This document shows positions 8,162 to 16,493 of a stretch of DNA of 64,000 bases, in pieces. The DNA comes from Azospirillum oryzae. Lineage in GTDB: Bacteria > Pseudomonadota > Alphaproteobacteria > Azospirillales > Azospirillaceae. Position 1 is the first letter of the stretch; the number at the start of each line of letters is the position of its first letter. The translations under genes were made by a program, and so were the position numbers. The stretch lies in the NCBI RefSeq assembly GCF_900177515.1, contig NZ_FXAK01000007.1, forward strand, positions 2,792,501 through 2,856,500. Direction: 5' to 3'. The notes beneath the pieces were generated by a model. The model did not search any database and had not been told where the DNA came from. It saw only the letters and a list, made by a program, of their open reading frames with translations.

Positions 8162-9004
8162 TTGAAGAAGATCGTTTCGGCCCTGGCGCTCGGCGCCATG
8201 ATGGCCGTCGCCGCCGCCGGCGCCGCCGGCGCCAAGGAATGGAAGACGGTCCGCATCGCCAGCGAGGGCGCCTATCCTCCGTGGAACGCCACCGACACCT
8301 CGGGCAAGCTGGTCGGCTTCGAGGTCGATCTCGCCAACGACCTGTGCAAGCGCATGAAGGTGTCCTGCGAGTTCGTCGCCCAGGATTGGGACGGCATCAT
8401 CCCGGCCCTGCAGCAGGGCAAGTACGACGCCATCATGTCGGCGATGACCATCACCGACGAGCGCAAGAAGGTCATCGACTTCTCGGTCCCCTACGGCACC
8501 GAGCCGTCGGTGTTCGCCGTGATGACCGATTCGCCGCTGGCCAAGTCTCTGAATCTCGGCGCCGACCGCGTCGACCTGAACGACCAGGGCAAGGCCAAGC
8601 CGGTGCTGGAGAAGCTGGCCGACGCCCTGAAGGGCAAGGCCGTCGGCGTCCAGGTGTCGACCATCCAGGCCGATTTCATGGACAAGCATCTGCCGAAGGT
8701 GACCATGCGCACCTACGACAAGATCGACAATGCCGGCATCGATCTCAGCTCCGGCCGCGTCGACGCCATGCTGGGCGACCGGTCGGTGGTCGAGGCGGTG
8801 GTGAAGGCCACGCCGGACAAGATGGTCATCGTCGGCCCGAACTTCATCGGCGGCGTGATCGGCGAGGGCATGGGCGTCGGCCTGCGCAAGGACACCGCCG
8901 ACCTGAAGGCGATGTTCGACAAGGCGATCGCCGAGGCGCTGAAGGACGGCACCGTCAAGAAGCTGAGCACCCAGCATTTCGGCTACGACATCTCCCCCAA
9001 GTAA
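8162..9004 (+). CDS. Periplasmic amino-acid-binding protein (lysine/arginine/ornithine/histidine type)
   Basis: Solute-binding protein (280 aa) of family 3 (SBP_bac_3). A TTG start at 8162 is chosen: AGAGGAG ends eight bases before it, and it gives a textbook signal peptide (MKKIVSALALGAMMAVAAAG, cleaved near AGAKEW). An in-frame GTG at 8153 overlaps the SD. The mature protein opens with the family motif VRIASEGAYPPWNATDTSG and contains DWDGIIPALQQGKYDAIMSA and VDAMLGDRSV, matching LAO/HisJ-type proteins. Ligand is most likely a basic amino acid or histidine (inference from subfamily). Confidence 0.93.
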   Translation: MKKIVSALALGAMMAVAAAGAAGAKEWKTVRIASEGAYPPWNATDTSGKLVGFEVDLANDLCKRMKVSCEFVAQDWDGIIPALQQGKYDAIMSAMTITDERKKVIDFSVPYGTEPSVFAVMTDSPLAKSLNLGADRVDLNDQGKAKPVLEKLADALKGKAVGVQVSTIQADFMDKHLPKVTMRTYDKIDNAGIDLSSGRVDAMLGDRSVVEAVVKATPDKMVIVGPNFIGGVIGEGMGVGLRKDTADLKAMFDKAIAEALKDGTVKKLSTQHFGYDISPK

Positions 9005-9032
9005 GGCGGATCTTCGGTCCGTCTGCCTGATC

Positions 9033-9077
9033 GGAACGGCGCCCGGTGGCCTTCGGCAACCGGGCGCCGGTCGTTCC
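9033..9077 (+). promoter_or_regulatory. Long intercistronic hairpin between the binding protein and permease genes
   Basis: The arms GGAACGGCGCCCGGT and ACCGGGCGCCG...CGTTCC form a 15-bp stem with a two-base bulge and an 11-base loop. No T-run follows, so it is more likely an mRNA-stabilising or partially attenuating element than a full terminator. A hairpin in this position fits the need for far more binding protein than permease. Confidence 0.6.
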
Positions 9078-9183
9078 CCCAGGTCGATACTTGTCATTGC
9101 CTGTCATCGCTTGATCTCCGTTCGCTGAACCCCGTACGGCCGGCCGACCGCGCCGCGCCCGGCGGGCCTTACCGGGCGTACCA

Positions 9184-9888
9184 ATGCTGGAACTCCTTTC
9201 TTTCGGTCCCAACGGCTGGGGCGGACAGCTTCTGATGGGCACCGCGATGACCGTCGCGGTCGCCGTGTCGGCCTTCGCCTTCGGCATCGTCGTCGGGTCG
9301 CTCGGCGCCTCGGCCAAGCTCAGCCACTCGCTGGCGCTGAACGTCCTGGCCGACTTCTACACCACCATCGTCCGCGGCATCCCCGAACTGCTGGTGATCT
9401 ATCTGCTGTTCTTCGGCGGCAGCGGGGTCGCCACCTCCATCGCCGCGGCCTTCGGCTATGACGGCCGGATCGACCTGGATGCCTTCACCATCGGCGTGCT
9501 GGCGGTCGGCCTGATCTCCGGCGCCTATTCGACCGAGGTGATCCGCGGCGCGGTGCAGTCGGTCCCCTTCGGCCAGATCGAGGCGGCGCGCGCCTGCGGC
9601 ATGAGCCGCTGGCTGATCCTGCGCCGGGTGCTGGTGCCGCAGACGCTGCGCTTCGCCCTGCCCGGTCTCGGCAATGTCTGGCAGCTGACGCTGAAGGACA
9701 CCGCGCTCGTGTCGGTGACGGCGCTGGCCGAACTGATGCGGGTGACCCATCTGGCGGCGGGCGCCACGCGCCAGCCCTTCCTGTTCTACGGCACCGCCGC
9801 CGTGCTCTATCTGGTGCTGACCACCATTTCGACGGCGCTGTTCAACCGCGCCGAAATCTCCGCCAATCGCGGCGTCCGGAGGGCCTGA
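9184..9888 (+). CDS. Polar amino-acid ABC transporter permease (HisQ type)
   Basis: Membrane permease (234 aa) with about five hydrophobic helices and the EAA coupling loop (IEAARACGMSRWLILRRVLV, about residues 134-153), followed by PQTLRFALPGLGN. Members pair with a second permease (next gene) to form the translocation pore for the binding protein and ATPase encoded upstream. The ATG at 9184 is used; the 179-base gap before it contains the 9033-9077 hairpin. The stop is four bases before the next ATG. Confidence 0.92.
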   Translation: MLELLSFGPNGWGGQLLMGTAMTVAVAVSAFAFGIVVGSLGASAKLSHSLALNVLADFYTTIVRGIPELLVIYLLFFGGSGVATSIAAAFGYDGRIDLDAFTIGVLAVGLISGAYSTEVIRGAVQSVPFGQIEAARACGMSRWLILRRVLVPQTLRFALPGLGNVWQLTLKDTALVSVTALAELMRVTHLAAGATRQPFLFYGTAAVLYLVLTTISTALFNRAEISANRGVRRA

Positions 9889-9892
9889 GGCC

Positions 9893-10582
9893 ATGAACTG
9901 GCAACTGATGTGGGACAGCCTGCCCCGCATGCTCGGCGGCCTGTCGCTGACGCTGCAGCTGATCCTGGGGTCGCTGGCGCTGGGCGCGCTGGTGGCCTTC
10001 GCCGTCGCGCTTCTGCGGCTGTCGGGCAACCGCGTGGTGGAGACGCTGGCCGCGGCCTATGTCTTCGTCTTCCGCGGCACGCCGCTGCTGGTGCAGATCT
10101 TCCTGGTCTATTACGGGCTGGGCCAGTTCGAGTTCATCCGCGACAGCTTCCTCTGGCCCTTTCTGCGCGAGCCCTACTGGTGCGCCATCCTGGCGCTGAC
10201 GCTGAACACCGGCGCCTACACCAGCGAGGTCCTGCGCGGGGCCATCCTGTCGGTGCCGCAGGGGCAGGTGGAGGCGGCGCGGGCCTGCGGCATGTCGCGG
10301 GCGCTTGCCTTCCGCCGCATCGTGCTGCCGGTGGCGATCCGCCAGATGCTGCCGGCCTACGGCAACGAGGTGATCCTGATGGTCAAGGCGACCTCGCTCG
10401 CCAGCACCATCACGCTGATGGAAGTCACCGGCATCGCCCGCCGCATGATCGCCCAGACCTTCGCGGTCTTCGAGCTGTTCATCGTCGCCGGCGCGATCTA
10501 TCTGGTGCTGAACTTCATCGCCACCCGCCTGATCAAGTTCGCCGAATGGCGCCTGACCCCCTATCTGCGGGCGCGGGCGTAA
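9893..10582 (+). CDS. Polar amino-acid ABC transporter permease (HisM type)
   Basis: Second permease (229 aa) of the importer. It has the EAA loop VEAARACGMSRALAFRRIVL and the family segment FVFRGTPLLVQIFLVYYGL characteristic of HisM/OccM. Starts four bases after its partner, so translation is probably coupled, and is followed by a perfect terminator. With the genes from 7261 onward it completes an importer operon of ATPase, binding protein, and two permeases. Confidence 0.92.
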   Translation: MNWQLMWDSLPRMLGGLSLTLQLILGSLALGALVAFAVALLRLSGNRVVETLAAAYVFVFRGTPLLVQIFLVYYGLGQFEFIRDSFLWPFLREPYWCAILALTLNTGAYTSEVLRGAILSVPQGQVEAARACGMSRALAFRRIVLPVAIRQMLPAYGNEVILMVKATSLASTITLMEVTGIARRMIAQTFAVFELFIVAGAIYLVLNFIATRLIKFAEWRLTPYLRARA

Positions 10583-10600
10583 GTAAGGATACCGGCAACG

Positions 10601-10637
10601 GAAAAAGCCCTCTCCCGGTTCGGGAGAGGGCTTTTTC
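10601..10637. terminator. Perfect bidirectional terminator
   Basis: A 17-bp perfect inverted repeat (GAAAAAGCCCTCTCCCG and its complement) with loop GTT has T-runs in either direction. It separates the end of the amino-acid importer operon (plus) from the end of the convergent LppC-like gene (minus). Confidence 0.93.
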
Positions 10638-10644
10638 GTATCCG

Positions 10645-11865
10645 TCACTGCCCCAGCATCTCGAAACTGGGCGGGGCCGGGTCGACCACGCGGGCGCCGG
10701 TCGGGGTGATCTCCATCACCGCAAGCCCGCGTTCGACCATGCCGTCGGACCGCAGGCGGAACAGGCCGTCCAGACCTTCGAAGCCGTTCGGGTTGGTCAT
10801 CGCCATGCGGTCGAACGGAACCGGGCCGCCGCTGCGGGTCAGCACCGCGGCGATGGAGGTCGCGTCATAGGCCAGCGTGGCGATGCGCGGCGGCTTGCGG
10901 CCGTAGACCTGCTCGAACTGAGACTCGAAGCGGGCGCGGGTCTGCGGCGCCGGGGCGGCGTAGAGCGCGCCGACCAGTGCCGGCTCCTGCCCCAGTGCCC
11001 CCTGCGAGCTGTCGTCCCACAGGCCGGTGCCCAGCAGCTTGACCTGCTGCGGCTGCACGCCGTTGGCGGCCAGCGCCTGGGCGATGCCCTGGGCGCGCTG
11101 CCCACCCTCGGCCAGCATCACCGCCTGCGGCTGCGGGGTTTCCTGCGCCACCTGCTTGGCCGGGACCGACAGGTCGGTGATGGCCGGGTCATAGCGCTCG
11201 ACCTGCGTGGTCATGGCGCCCAGACGCGGCGCGATGGCCTGCATGGCGTTGACCACCGCGTCGCCGTAGGGGGAGCGCGGCGCCAGCACGGTGAAGCGCG
11301 TCGCTCCGCGCGACCGGGCGTAGCTGGCGACGCGGCTGACCTGATCGGCCGGAACGAAGCCCATCACATAGGTGCCGTTGCCGGCCTGGGCGGCGTCGTT
11401 GGTGAAGGCCAGCACGTCGATGCCGGCATTCTGCGCAATCGGGCGCACCGCGGCGACATCGGCGGCGAACAGCGGGCCGATGATCAGACGCGCGCCCTCG
11501 GCCAGCGCCTGGCGTGCCGCGTCGGCGGCGCCGTTCGGCGTGCCCTTGGTGTCGCGCGGCAACAGCTGCAACTGGTCGCCGGCCATGTCGAACAGCGCCA
11601 TCTGGGCGGCGTCCAGCATGGACTGGCCGATGGCCGCGCTCTGGCCGCTGAGCGGCACCAGCACCGCCACCTTGACCGGGCCTTGCGTCTCCGGCAGGGG
11701 AGCCACCGGGGCGGGAGCCGGTTGCGGCGCTTGTGCCACCCGCGGCGGCGCGCTTAAAGTCGAACAGGCCGACAACAGGCCGGCGACCAGCAAGGCTGCC
11801 ACGCCGTGACGTTTCAGACCCTGTGAGAAAGCTGTTGCCAAGCGTGCCACCAATCGTCTCCACAT
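10645..11865 (-). CDS. Penicillin-binding protein activator / LppC-family lipoprotein
   Basis: The product (406 aa) has a lipoprotein signal with lipobox LLSAC (Cys about residue 34), a short Pro/Ala-rich linker, and a periplasmic type-1 binding-protein fold (VKVAVLVPLSGQSAAIGQS, LIIGPLFAADVAAV, PYGDAVVNAM, ALAYDATSIAAVL-like). This matches the LppC/LpoA C-terminal domain; LpoA in enterobacteria activates PBP1A, and alphaproteobacterial homologues are assumed to work in the envelope. The ATG at 11865 is selected over 11976 because it puts the lipobox at a normal distance. It is divergent from rsmI, as yraM/yraL are neighbours in many proteobacteria. Confidence 0.9.
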   Translation of the reverse strand: MWRRLVARLATAFSQGLKRHGVAALLVAGLLSACSTLSAPPRVAQAPQPAPAPVAPLPETQGPVKVAVLVPLSGQSAAIGQSMLDAAQMALFDMAGDQLQLLPRDTKGTPNGAADAARQALAEGARLIIGPLFAADVAAVRPIAQNAGIDVLAFTNDAAQAGNGTYVMGFVPADQVSRVASYARSRGATRFTVLAPRSPYGDAVVNAMQAIAPRLGAMTTQVERYDPAITDLSVPAKQVAQETPQPQAVMLAEGGQRAQGIAQALAANGVQPQQVKLLGTGLWDDSSQGALGQEPALVGALYAAPAPQTRARFESQFEQVYGRKPPRIATLAYDATSIAAVLTRSGGPVPFDRMAMTNPNGFEGLDGLFRLRSDGMVERGLAVMEITPTGARVVDPAPPSFEMLGQ

Positions 11866-11906
11866 CTGCTGAAACGGCCGCCGGAACCGAAGGCGAGACC
11901 CAAGGC

Positions 11907-12824
11907 ATGGTCCCAGCCATGAATCCGGGTGACTCGGCCGAAAGTGGCGCTCAAGGTAGCCCCCTCGCCGCGCCAAGTAAACTCGCGGGCGGACTCCATG
12001 TCGTGGCTACCCCCATCGGAAACGCCGCGGACATCACGCTGCGCGCGCTCGACACGCTGAAGCGGGCCGACGCCATCGCCTGCGAGGACACGCGCGTCAC
12101 CGCAAAGCTGATGGGCATCCACGGCATCCACACCCCCTTTGTCTCCTACCACGAACACAACGCCGCAAAGATGCGTCCGGTCCTGATCGAACGCATGAAA
12201 AAGGGCGAGGCCATCGCGCTGGTCACCGATGCCGGCACGCCGCTGGTCTCCGATCCCGGCTACAAGCTGGTGCGGGACTGCGTGGCGGAAGGCGTGGCGG
12301 TGACCACCCTGCCCGGCGCCTCGGCCCCGCTGGTGGCGCTGGTGCTGTCCGGCCTGCCGACCGACCGCTTCCTGTTCGCCGGCTTCCTGCCGAACAAGAG
12401 CAGCGCGCGCCGCGCCACCGCCGGCGAGCTGAAGGGCGTACCCGCGACGCTTGTCTTCTTCGAATCGCCGCAGCGCCTGCCGGAGTCGCTGGCCGACCTC
12501 GCCGACATCCTGGGCCCGCGCGAGGCCGCCGTCGCCCGCGAACTGACCAAGCTGTACGAGGAGGTCCGCCGCGGCACCCTGCCGGATCTCGCCGCCCATT
12601 ATGCCGAGGCCGGCCCGCCCCGCGGCGAGGTCGTGCTGGTCATCGGCCCGCCGGGAGAGGAGGCGACGCCGGGCGAGGCCGACGTGGACGCCCTGCTGCG
12701 CGAGGCGCTGACCCGCCTGTCGGTGCGCGACGCCGCCGCCGACGTCGCCGCCCGCACCGGCCAGCATAAGCGCACCGTCTACGCCCGCGCGCTCGAGCTG
12801 CAGCGGGAGGAGAAGGCGAAATGA
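11907..12824 (+). CDS. rsmI: 16S rRNA (cytidine1402-2'-O)-methyltransferase RsmI
   Basis: SAM-dependent methyltransferase (about 305 aa) modifying C1402 of 16S rRNA. Family signatures: LHVVATPIGNAADITLRA, CEDTRVTAKLM, VSYHEHN, LVTDAGTPLVSDPGYKLV and LPGASAPLVALVLSGLP. The ATG at 11907 (AGGCGAG upstream) gives an N-terminal extension of about 25 residues relative to E. coli; ATG 11919 is equally possible. The start codons of this gene and the divergent lipoprotein gene are only 41 bases apart, so each promoter probably lies inside the other's coding region. It overlaps yraN by four bases. Confidence 0.95.
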   Translation: MVPAMNPGDSAESGAQGSPLAAPSKLAGGLHVVATPIGNAADITLRALDTLKRADAIACEDTRVTAKLMGIHGIHTPFVSYHEHNAAKMRPVLIERMKKGEAIALVTDAGTPLVSDPGYKLVRDCVAEGVAVTTLPGASAPLVALVLSGLPTDRFLFAGFLPNKSSARRATAGELKGVPATLVFFESPQRLPESLADLADILGPREAAVARELTKLYEEVRRGTLPDLAAHYAEAGPPRGEVVLVIGPPGEEATPGEADVDALLREALTRLSVRDAAADVAARTGQHKRTVYARALELQREEKAK

Positions 12825-13189
12825 CCGACCTGGATGCGCGGCGCCTGCGTGCCGAAAGCCTGGGCCGCCGGGCGGAGGCGCTGTGCCGCCTGTCGCTGCG
12901 GCTGCGCGGCTACCGCATCCTGGCCAGCCGCCTGCGCACGCCGATGGGCGAGATCGACATCGTGGCGAAGCGCGGAAAGACCATCGCCATCGTCGAGGTG
13001 AAGGCCCGCGGCGACTGGGACACCGCCAACGAGGCGCTGAACGCCCGCCAGCGCGGCCGGCTGGCCCGTGCCGCCCATGCCTTCCTCGGCGCCAACCCGC
13101 GCTATGCCGGCTATGTCTTGCGCTTCGACGTGATGCTGGTTACCCCTTGGGCCTGGCCCCGTCATCTGGTCGATGCCTGGAGACTGTGA
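12821..13189 (+). CDS. yraN: YraN/UPF0102 family putative endonuclease-fold protein
   Basis: The product (122 aa) has the UPF0102 layout: GRRAEALCRLSLRLRGYRIL, then RTPMGEIDIVAKRGKTIAIV and VEVKARGDWDTANEAL. The D...EVK pattern is a Holliday-junction-resolvase-like / restriction endonuclease fold; no activity is established for the family. ATGA overlap with rsmI, as in many proteobacteria, indicates a coupled pair. Confidence 0.92.
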   Translation: MTDLDARRLRAESLGRRAEALCRLSLRLRGYRILASRLRTPMGEIDIVAKRGKTIAIVEVKARGDWDTANEALNARQRGRLARAAHAFLGANPRYAGYVLRFDVMLVTPWAWPRHLVDAWRL

Positions 13190-13216
13190 GGGGACGATTT
13201 TGAAGGGGCGACAGTC

Positions 13217-14059
13217 TTGAGCAACCGCGCGGAAGCCCGCGAAATCCTGCGCCGGATCGGCGACCAGCCGGACGACGAGATCGATCTGGCCGAAGCCGCC
13301 CTGGCGCTGGGCGCGCTGGAGCTGCCGAACGCCGACCTCGCCCCCTATCGCGCCCATATCCGCGCCATCGTCGAAGATCTGGCCGCCCGCGTCGCGGCAC
13401 AGGATGCCGCCGACGACAGGCTGGAGACGCGCATCGCGCATCTGCATGCGGTGATCGGTGGGCGTCACGGCTATGCCGGCGACCACGACACCTACGACGA
13501 CCTGCAGAACGCCAACCTGCTGCGGGTGATCGACCGCCGGCGCGGCCTGCCGGTGGCGCTCGGCATCCTCTATATGCATGCCGCCCGCTCGCAGGGCTGG
13601 CCAATGGTGGGGCTGAATTTCCCCGGCCATTTCCTGGTCCGCATCGAGAAGGACGGGGCGCGCGCCATCATCGACCCCTTCAACGAGGGGCAGACCCGCA
13701 GCGTCGTCGACCTGCGCGACCTGCTGAAGGCCACCGCCGGCAGTGCCGCCGAGCTGGAGCCCGGCCATTACCAGCCGGTGTCGAACCGCGACGTGCTGCT
13801 GCGCCTGCAGAACAACATCAAGCTGCGCCACCTGTCGGCCCACGAGGTGCCGAAGGCGCTGGAGGTGCTGGAGGCGATGCGCCTGTTCGCCCCGCACGAG
13901 CCGTCGCTGTGGCGCGAGACCGGCCTTCTGGAGGCCCATGCCGGCAACCTGAAGGACGCCATCACCGCGCTGGAGACCTTCATGGCGCTGACCGGCGACG
14001 ACCATCACCGCCACCAGACCGCCTCGCTGATCCAGCAGTTGAAGAACCGCCTGAACTGA
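13217..14059 (+). CDS. SirB1-family protein (transglutaminase-like fold with TPR tail)
   Basis: The product (280 aa) shows the SirB1 region (HLHAVIGGRHGYAGDHDTYD, NLLRVIDRRRGLPVALGILY, GLNFPGHFLVRI) followed by a TPR-like C-terminus (SAHEVPKALEVLEAMRLFAP, ETGLLEAHAGNLKDAI). The family is widespread; its molecular job is not firmly known. The start is TTG at 13217, with AAGGGG eight bases upstream and no better ATG nearby. It sits 27 bases after yraN and 29 before gshB, so the run rsmI-yraN-this gene-gshB looks like one operon. Confidence 0.9.
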   Translation: MSNRAEAREILRRIGDQPDDEIDLAEAALALGALELPNADLAPYRAHIRAIVEDLAARVAAQDAADDRLETRIAHLHAVIGGRHGYAGDHDTYDDLQNANLLRVIDRRRGLPVALGILYMHAARSQGWPMVGLNFPGHFLVRIEKDGARAIIDPFNEGQTRSVVDLRDLLKATAGSAAELEPGHYQPVSNRDVLLRLQNNIKLRHLSAHEVPKALEVLEAMRLFAPHEPSLWRETGLLEAHAGNLKDAITALETFMALTGDDHHRHQTASLIQQLKNRLN

Positions 14060-14088
14060 CCCCGTTCGCAGAGGTCCGGAGACCCATC

Positions 14089-15036
14089 ATGAGCCTCGCC
14101 GTCGCCTTCCAGATGGACCCCATCGAGTCGATCAACATCGACACCGATTCCAGCTTCATGATGGCGCTGGAAGCGCAGAAGCGCGGCCATCGCCTGTACC
14201 ACTACCACCCGCGCGACCTGATCCTGACCGGCAACCGCCTGACCGCCCGCGTGCGCGAGATGACGGTGGTACGCCAGCGCGGCGCTCACTACACGCTGGG
14301 CGAGCCGGTGGTGACCGACCTGTCGACGATGGACGTCATCCTGCTGCGGCAGGACCCGCCCTTCGACATGGCCTACATCACCTCCACCCATCTGCTGGAG
14401 CATGTGCAGCCCAAGGTTCTGGTGGTCAATGACCCGGCCGAGGTCCGCAACGCGCCGGAAAAGCTGTTCATCACCAAGTTCCCCGACCTGATGCCGCCGA
14501 CGCTGATCACCAGCGACAAGCAGGCCATTCTGGAGTTCCGGGCGGAACACAAGGACATCATCGTCAAGCCGCTGTTCGGCAACGGCGGCGCCGGCGTCTT
14601 CCACCTGAAGCCGGATGACGAGAATCTCGGCTCCCTGCTGGAGCTGTTCACCCAGCTCTACCGCGAGCCGGTGATCGTGCAGAAGTACCTGCCGGAAATC
14701 CGCCAGGGCGACAAGCGCATCATCCTGGTCGACGGCGAGCCGGTGGGCGCGGTCAGCCGCATGCCGCTGGAGGGCGAGGCCCGCGCCAACTTCCACGCCG
14801 GCGGCAGCGCCCAAAAGACCGAGCTGACCGCGCGCGAGCGCGAGATGTGCGCCGCCATCGGCCCGGTGCTGCGCGAGAAGGGTCTGGTCTTCGTCGGCAT
14901 CGACGTGATCGGCGACTACATGACGGAGATCAACGTCACCTCCCCCACCGGCATCCAGGAGATCAACCGCCTGAATGGCGTGCAGCTGGAAGCCCTGCTG
15001 TGGGATGCCATCGAGCGTCGCCGCGCGGAGAAGTAA
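14089..15036 (+). CDS. gshB: Glutathione synthase
   Basis: ATP-grasp ligase (315 aa, standard length) joining gamma-glutamylcysteine and glycine to make glutathione in the cytosol. Signatures: VAFQMDPIESINIDTDSSFM at the N-terminus, RQDPPFDMAYITSTHLLE, the ATP-grasp loop KPLFGNGGAGVF, and VGIDVIGDYMTEINVTSPTG near the C-terminus. ATG 14089 follows GGTCCGGAGA. It ends an operon-like run with rsmI and yraN. It may serve the glutathione peroxidase-type redox chemistry encoded elsewhere in the window, but that is not a direct link. Confidence 0.97.
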   Translation: MSLAVAFQMDPIESINIDTDSSFMMALEAQKRGHRLYHYHPRDLILTGNRLTARVREMTVVRQRGAHYTLGEPVVTDLSTMDVILLRQDPPFDMAYITSTHLLEHVQPKVLVVNDPAEVRNAPEKLFITKFPDLMPPTLITSDKQAILEFRAEHKDIIVKPLFGNGGAGVFHLKPDDENLGSLLELFTQLYREPVIVQKYLPEIRQGDKRIILVDGEPVGAVSRMPLEGEARANFHAGGSAQKTELTAREREMCAAIGPVLREKGLVFVGIDVIGDYMTEINVTSPTGIQEINRLNGVQLEALLWDAIERRRAEK

Positions 15037-15126
15037 GGATATGGCCCGCGGGAGCGTGGCGAGGGTTTGTGCAATTCTTTCGGGAAGCCGAGGCTCGCAT
15101 ACCCTTGCAGGGCATGGGGGTTGATA

Positions 15127-15255
15127 TTACCTTGAACCGTGGGAGCGGCGAGCTCGTATCTCGCCGCTCCCTGGTCCAGCGTAACCGCGGAGGATATCAA
15201 GCACGCGCTTGATGATCTCCAGGATCGGGACCAGAAGGGCAAGGATCTCTTTCAT
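15127..15255 (-). CDS. 42-aa hydrophobic/amphipathic peptide gene with strong SD, unknown
   Basis: ATG at 15255 is preceded by GAGAAGGAGAAGAAGG, one of the strongest SDs in the window. The peptide begins MKEILALLVPILEIIKRVLD and ends with a basic tail rich in Arg. Residues 3-23 would form an amphipathic or membrane-seeking helix. The message is enclosed by hairpins: one immediately 5' of the SD (15270-15313) and a perfect 12-bp stem covering the last codons (15141-15171). Size and layout resemble type I toxin or small regulatory-peptide messages, but there is no family match I can name. It lies antisense-free between gshB and trpS. Confidence 0.55.
   Translation of the reverse strand: MKEILALLVPILEIIKRVLDILRGYAGPGSGEIRARRSHGSR
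15141..15171 (-). promoter_or_regulatory. Perfect 12-bp hairpin overlapping the end of the 42-aa ORF
   Basis: GGGAGCGGCGAG (15141-15152) and CTCGCCGCTCCC (15160-15171) are exact complements with a seven-base loop. There is no T-run on either side, so it is not a standard terminator; it could block 3' exonucleases or mark the end of the small message. Confidence 0.6.
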
Positions 15256-15269
15256 CCTTCTTCTCCTTC

Positions 15270-15313
15270 TCGTGTGGCGGGGGCGGCGGGTCCGGCCCCG
15301 CCCAACCACACGA
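15270..15313 (-). promoter_or_regulatory. Leader hairpin directly upstream of the 42-aa ORF's SD
   Basis: Outer arms TCGTGTGG (15270-15277) and CCACACGA (15306-15313) and inner arms GGCGGG (15285-15290) and CCCGCC (15297-15302) are perfect complements. In the minus-strand transcript the hairpin ends two bases before the purine-rich SD region, a position suited to translational control. Confidence 0.55.
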
Positions 15314-15467
15314 ACGCGGCGGTAGCACACAAGCGCATTCAATACAACCGACGCCACCCGGCCGCGACGATCCGCGCGGACGGCCGTGATGAGCGCGCCG
15401 CGCCTTGACCGGCGGACTTCGGGGGGCGATAACTGCCGCCTCCCAGAGTTTTCGAGCGAGACCACCC

Positions 15468-16466
15468 GTGAACCGCATTTTCTCCGGCATGCAGCCGACC
15501 CGGCAGCTTCACCTCGGCAACTATCTGGGGGCGCTGCGCAACTGGGTGGAACTGCAGAACAGCTACGAGTGCATCTTCTGCGTCGTCGACCTGCACGCGC
15601 TGACGATCGACCAGGACCCGGACGTCCTGCGCAACAACATCCGCGAGGTCGCCGCGGCCTACATCGCCGCCGGCATCGACCCGGACAAGAACATCCTGTT
15701 CAATCAGTCGGTGGTCTCCGGCCATGCCGAGCTGAGCTGGATCCTGTCCTGCCACACGCCGCTGGGCTGGCTGAACCGCATGACGCAGTTCAAGGAAAAG
15801 GCCGGCAAGCAGAAGGACATGGCCAATCTGGGCCTGTACGCCTACCCCACCCTGATGGCCGCCGACATCCTGCTCTACAAGGCGACCCATGTGCCGGTGG
15901 GCGAGGACCAGAAGCAGCATCTGGAACTGGCGCGCGACATCGCCGGCGCCTTCAACCGCCGCTATGAGACCGAGTTCTTCCCGCTACCCGAGCCGCAGAT
16001 CCTGGGCGAGGCGACGCGGGTGATGAGCCTGCGCGACGGCAAGAAGAAGATGTCGAAGTCGGACGAGTCCGAATATTCGCGCATCAACATGACCGACGAC
16101 GCCGACACCATCGCGCAGAAGATCCGCAAGGCAAAGACCGACCCGGAACCCCTGCCGGAGACGGTGACCGAGCTGGAGGCCCGCCCTGAGGCCGACAACC
16201 TCGTCACCATCTATGGTGCGCTGGCCGGCCAGTCGCGCGAGCAGGTGCTGGCGCAGTTCGCGGGCGCCCAGTTCTCCGACTTCAAGAAGTCGCTGGTCGA
16301 CCTGTCGGTGGACAAGCTGGCGCCGATCACCACCCGCATGAAGGAGTTGCTGGCCGACAAGGCGGAGATCGACCGGCTGCTGAAGAAGGGCGGCGAGCGC
16401 GCCGCCGCCATCGCGGAGAAGAACCTGAACGACGTCAAGGACATCATCGGCCTGCTGCGGCCGTAA
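15468..16466 (+). CDS. trpS: Tryptophan--tRNA ligase
   Basis: Class I aminoacyl-tRNA synthetase (332 aa, usual length) charging tRNA-Trp. It opens VNRIFSGMQPTRQLHLGNYL, with the HIGH-like HLGNYLG, and carries the KMSKS loop (KKMSKSDESE, near residue 195). GTG at 15468 is the start because the conserved N-terminus begins there; the SD (GAGCGAG) is modest. Stand-alone gene; its stop is 28 bases before the C15-like gene. Confidence 0.97.
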   Translation: MNRIFSGMQPTRQLHLGNYLGALRNWVELQNSYECIFCVVDLHALTIDQDPDVLRNNIREVAAAYIAAGIDPDKNILFNQSVVSGHAELSWILSCHTPLGWLNRMTQFKEKAGKQKDMANLGLYAYPTLMAADILLYKATHVPVGEDQKQHLELARDIAGAFNRRYETEFFPLPEPQILGEATRVMSLRDGKKKMSKSDESEYSRINMTDDADTIAQKIRKAKTDPEPLPETVTELEARPEADNLVTIYGALAGQSREQVLAQFAGAQFSDFKKSLVDLSVDKLAPITTRMKELLADKAEIDRLLKKGGERAAAIAEKNLNDVKDIIGLLRP

Positions 16467-16493
16467 GGAAGTGACTGTAAGGATGCCTGCCCC

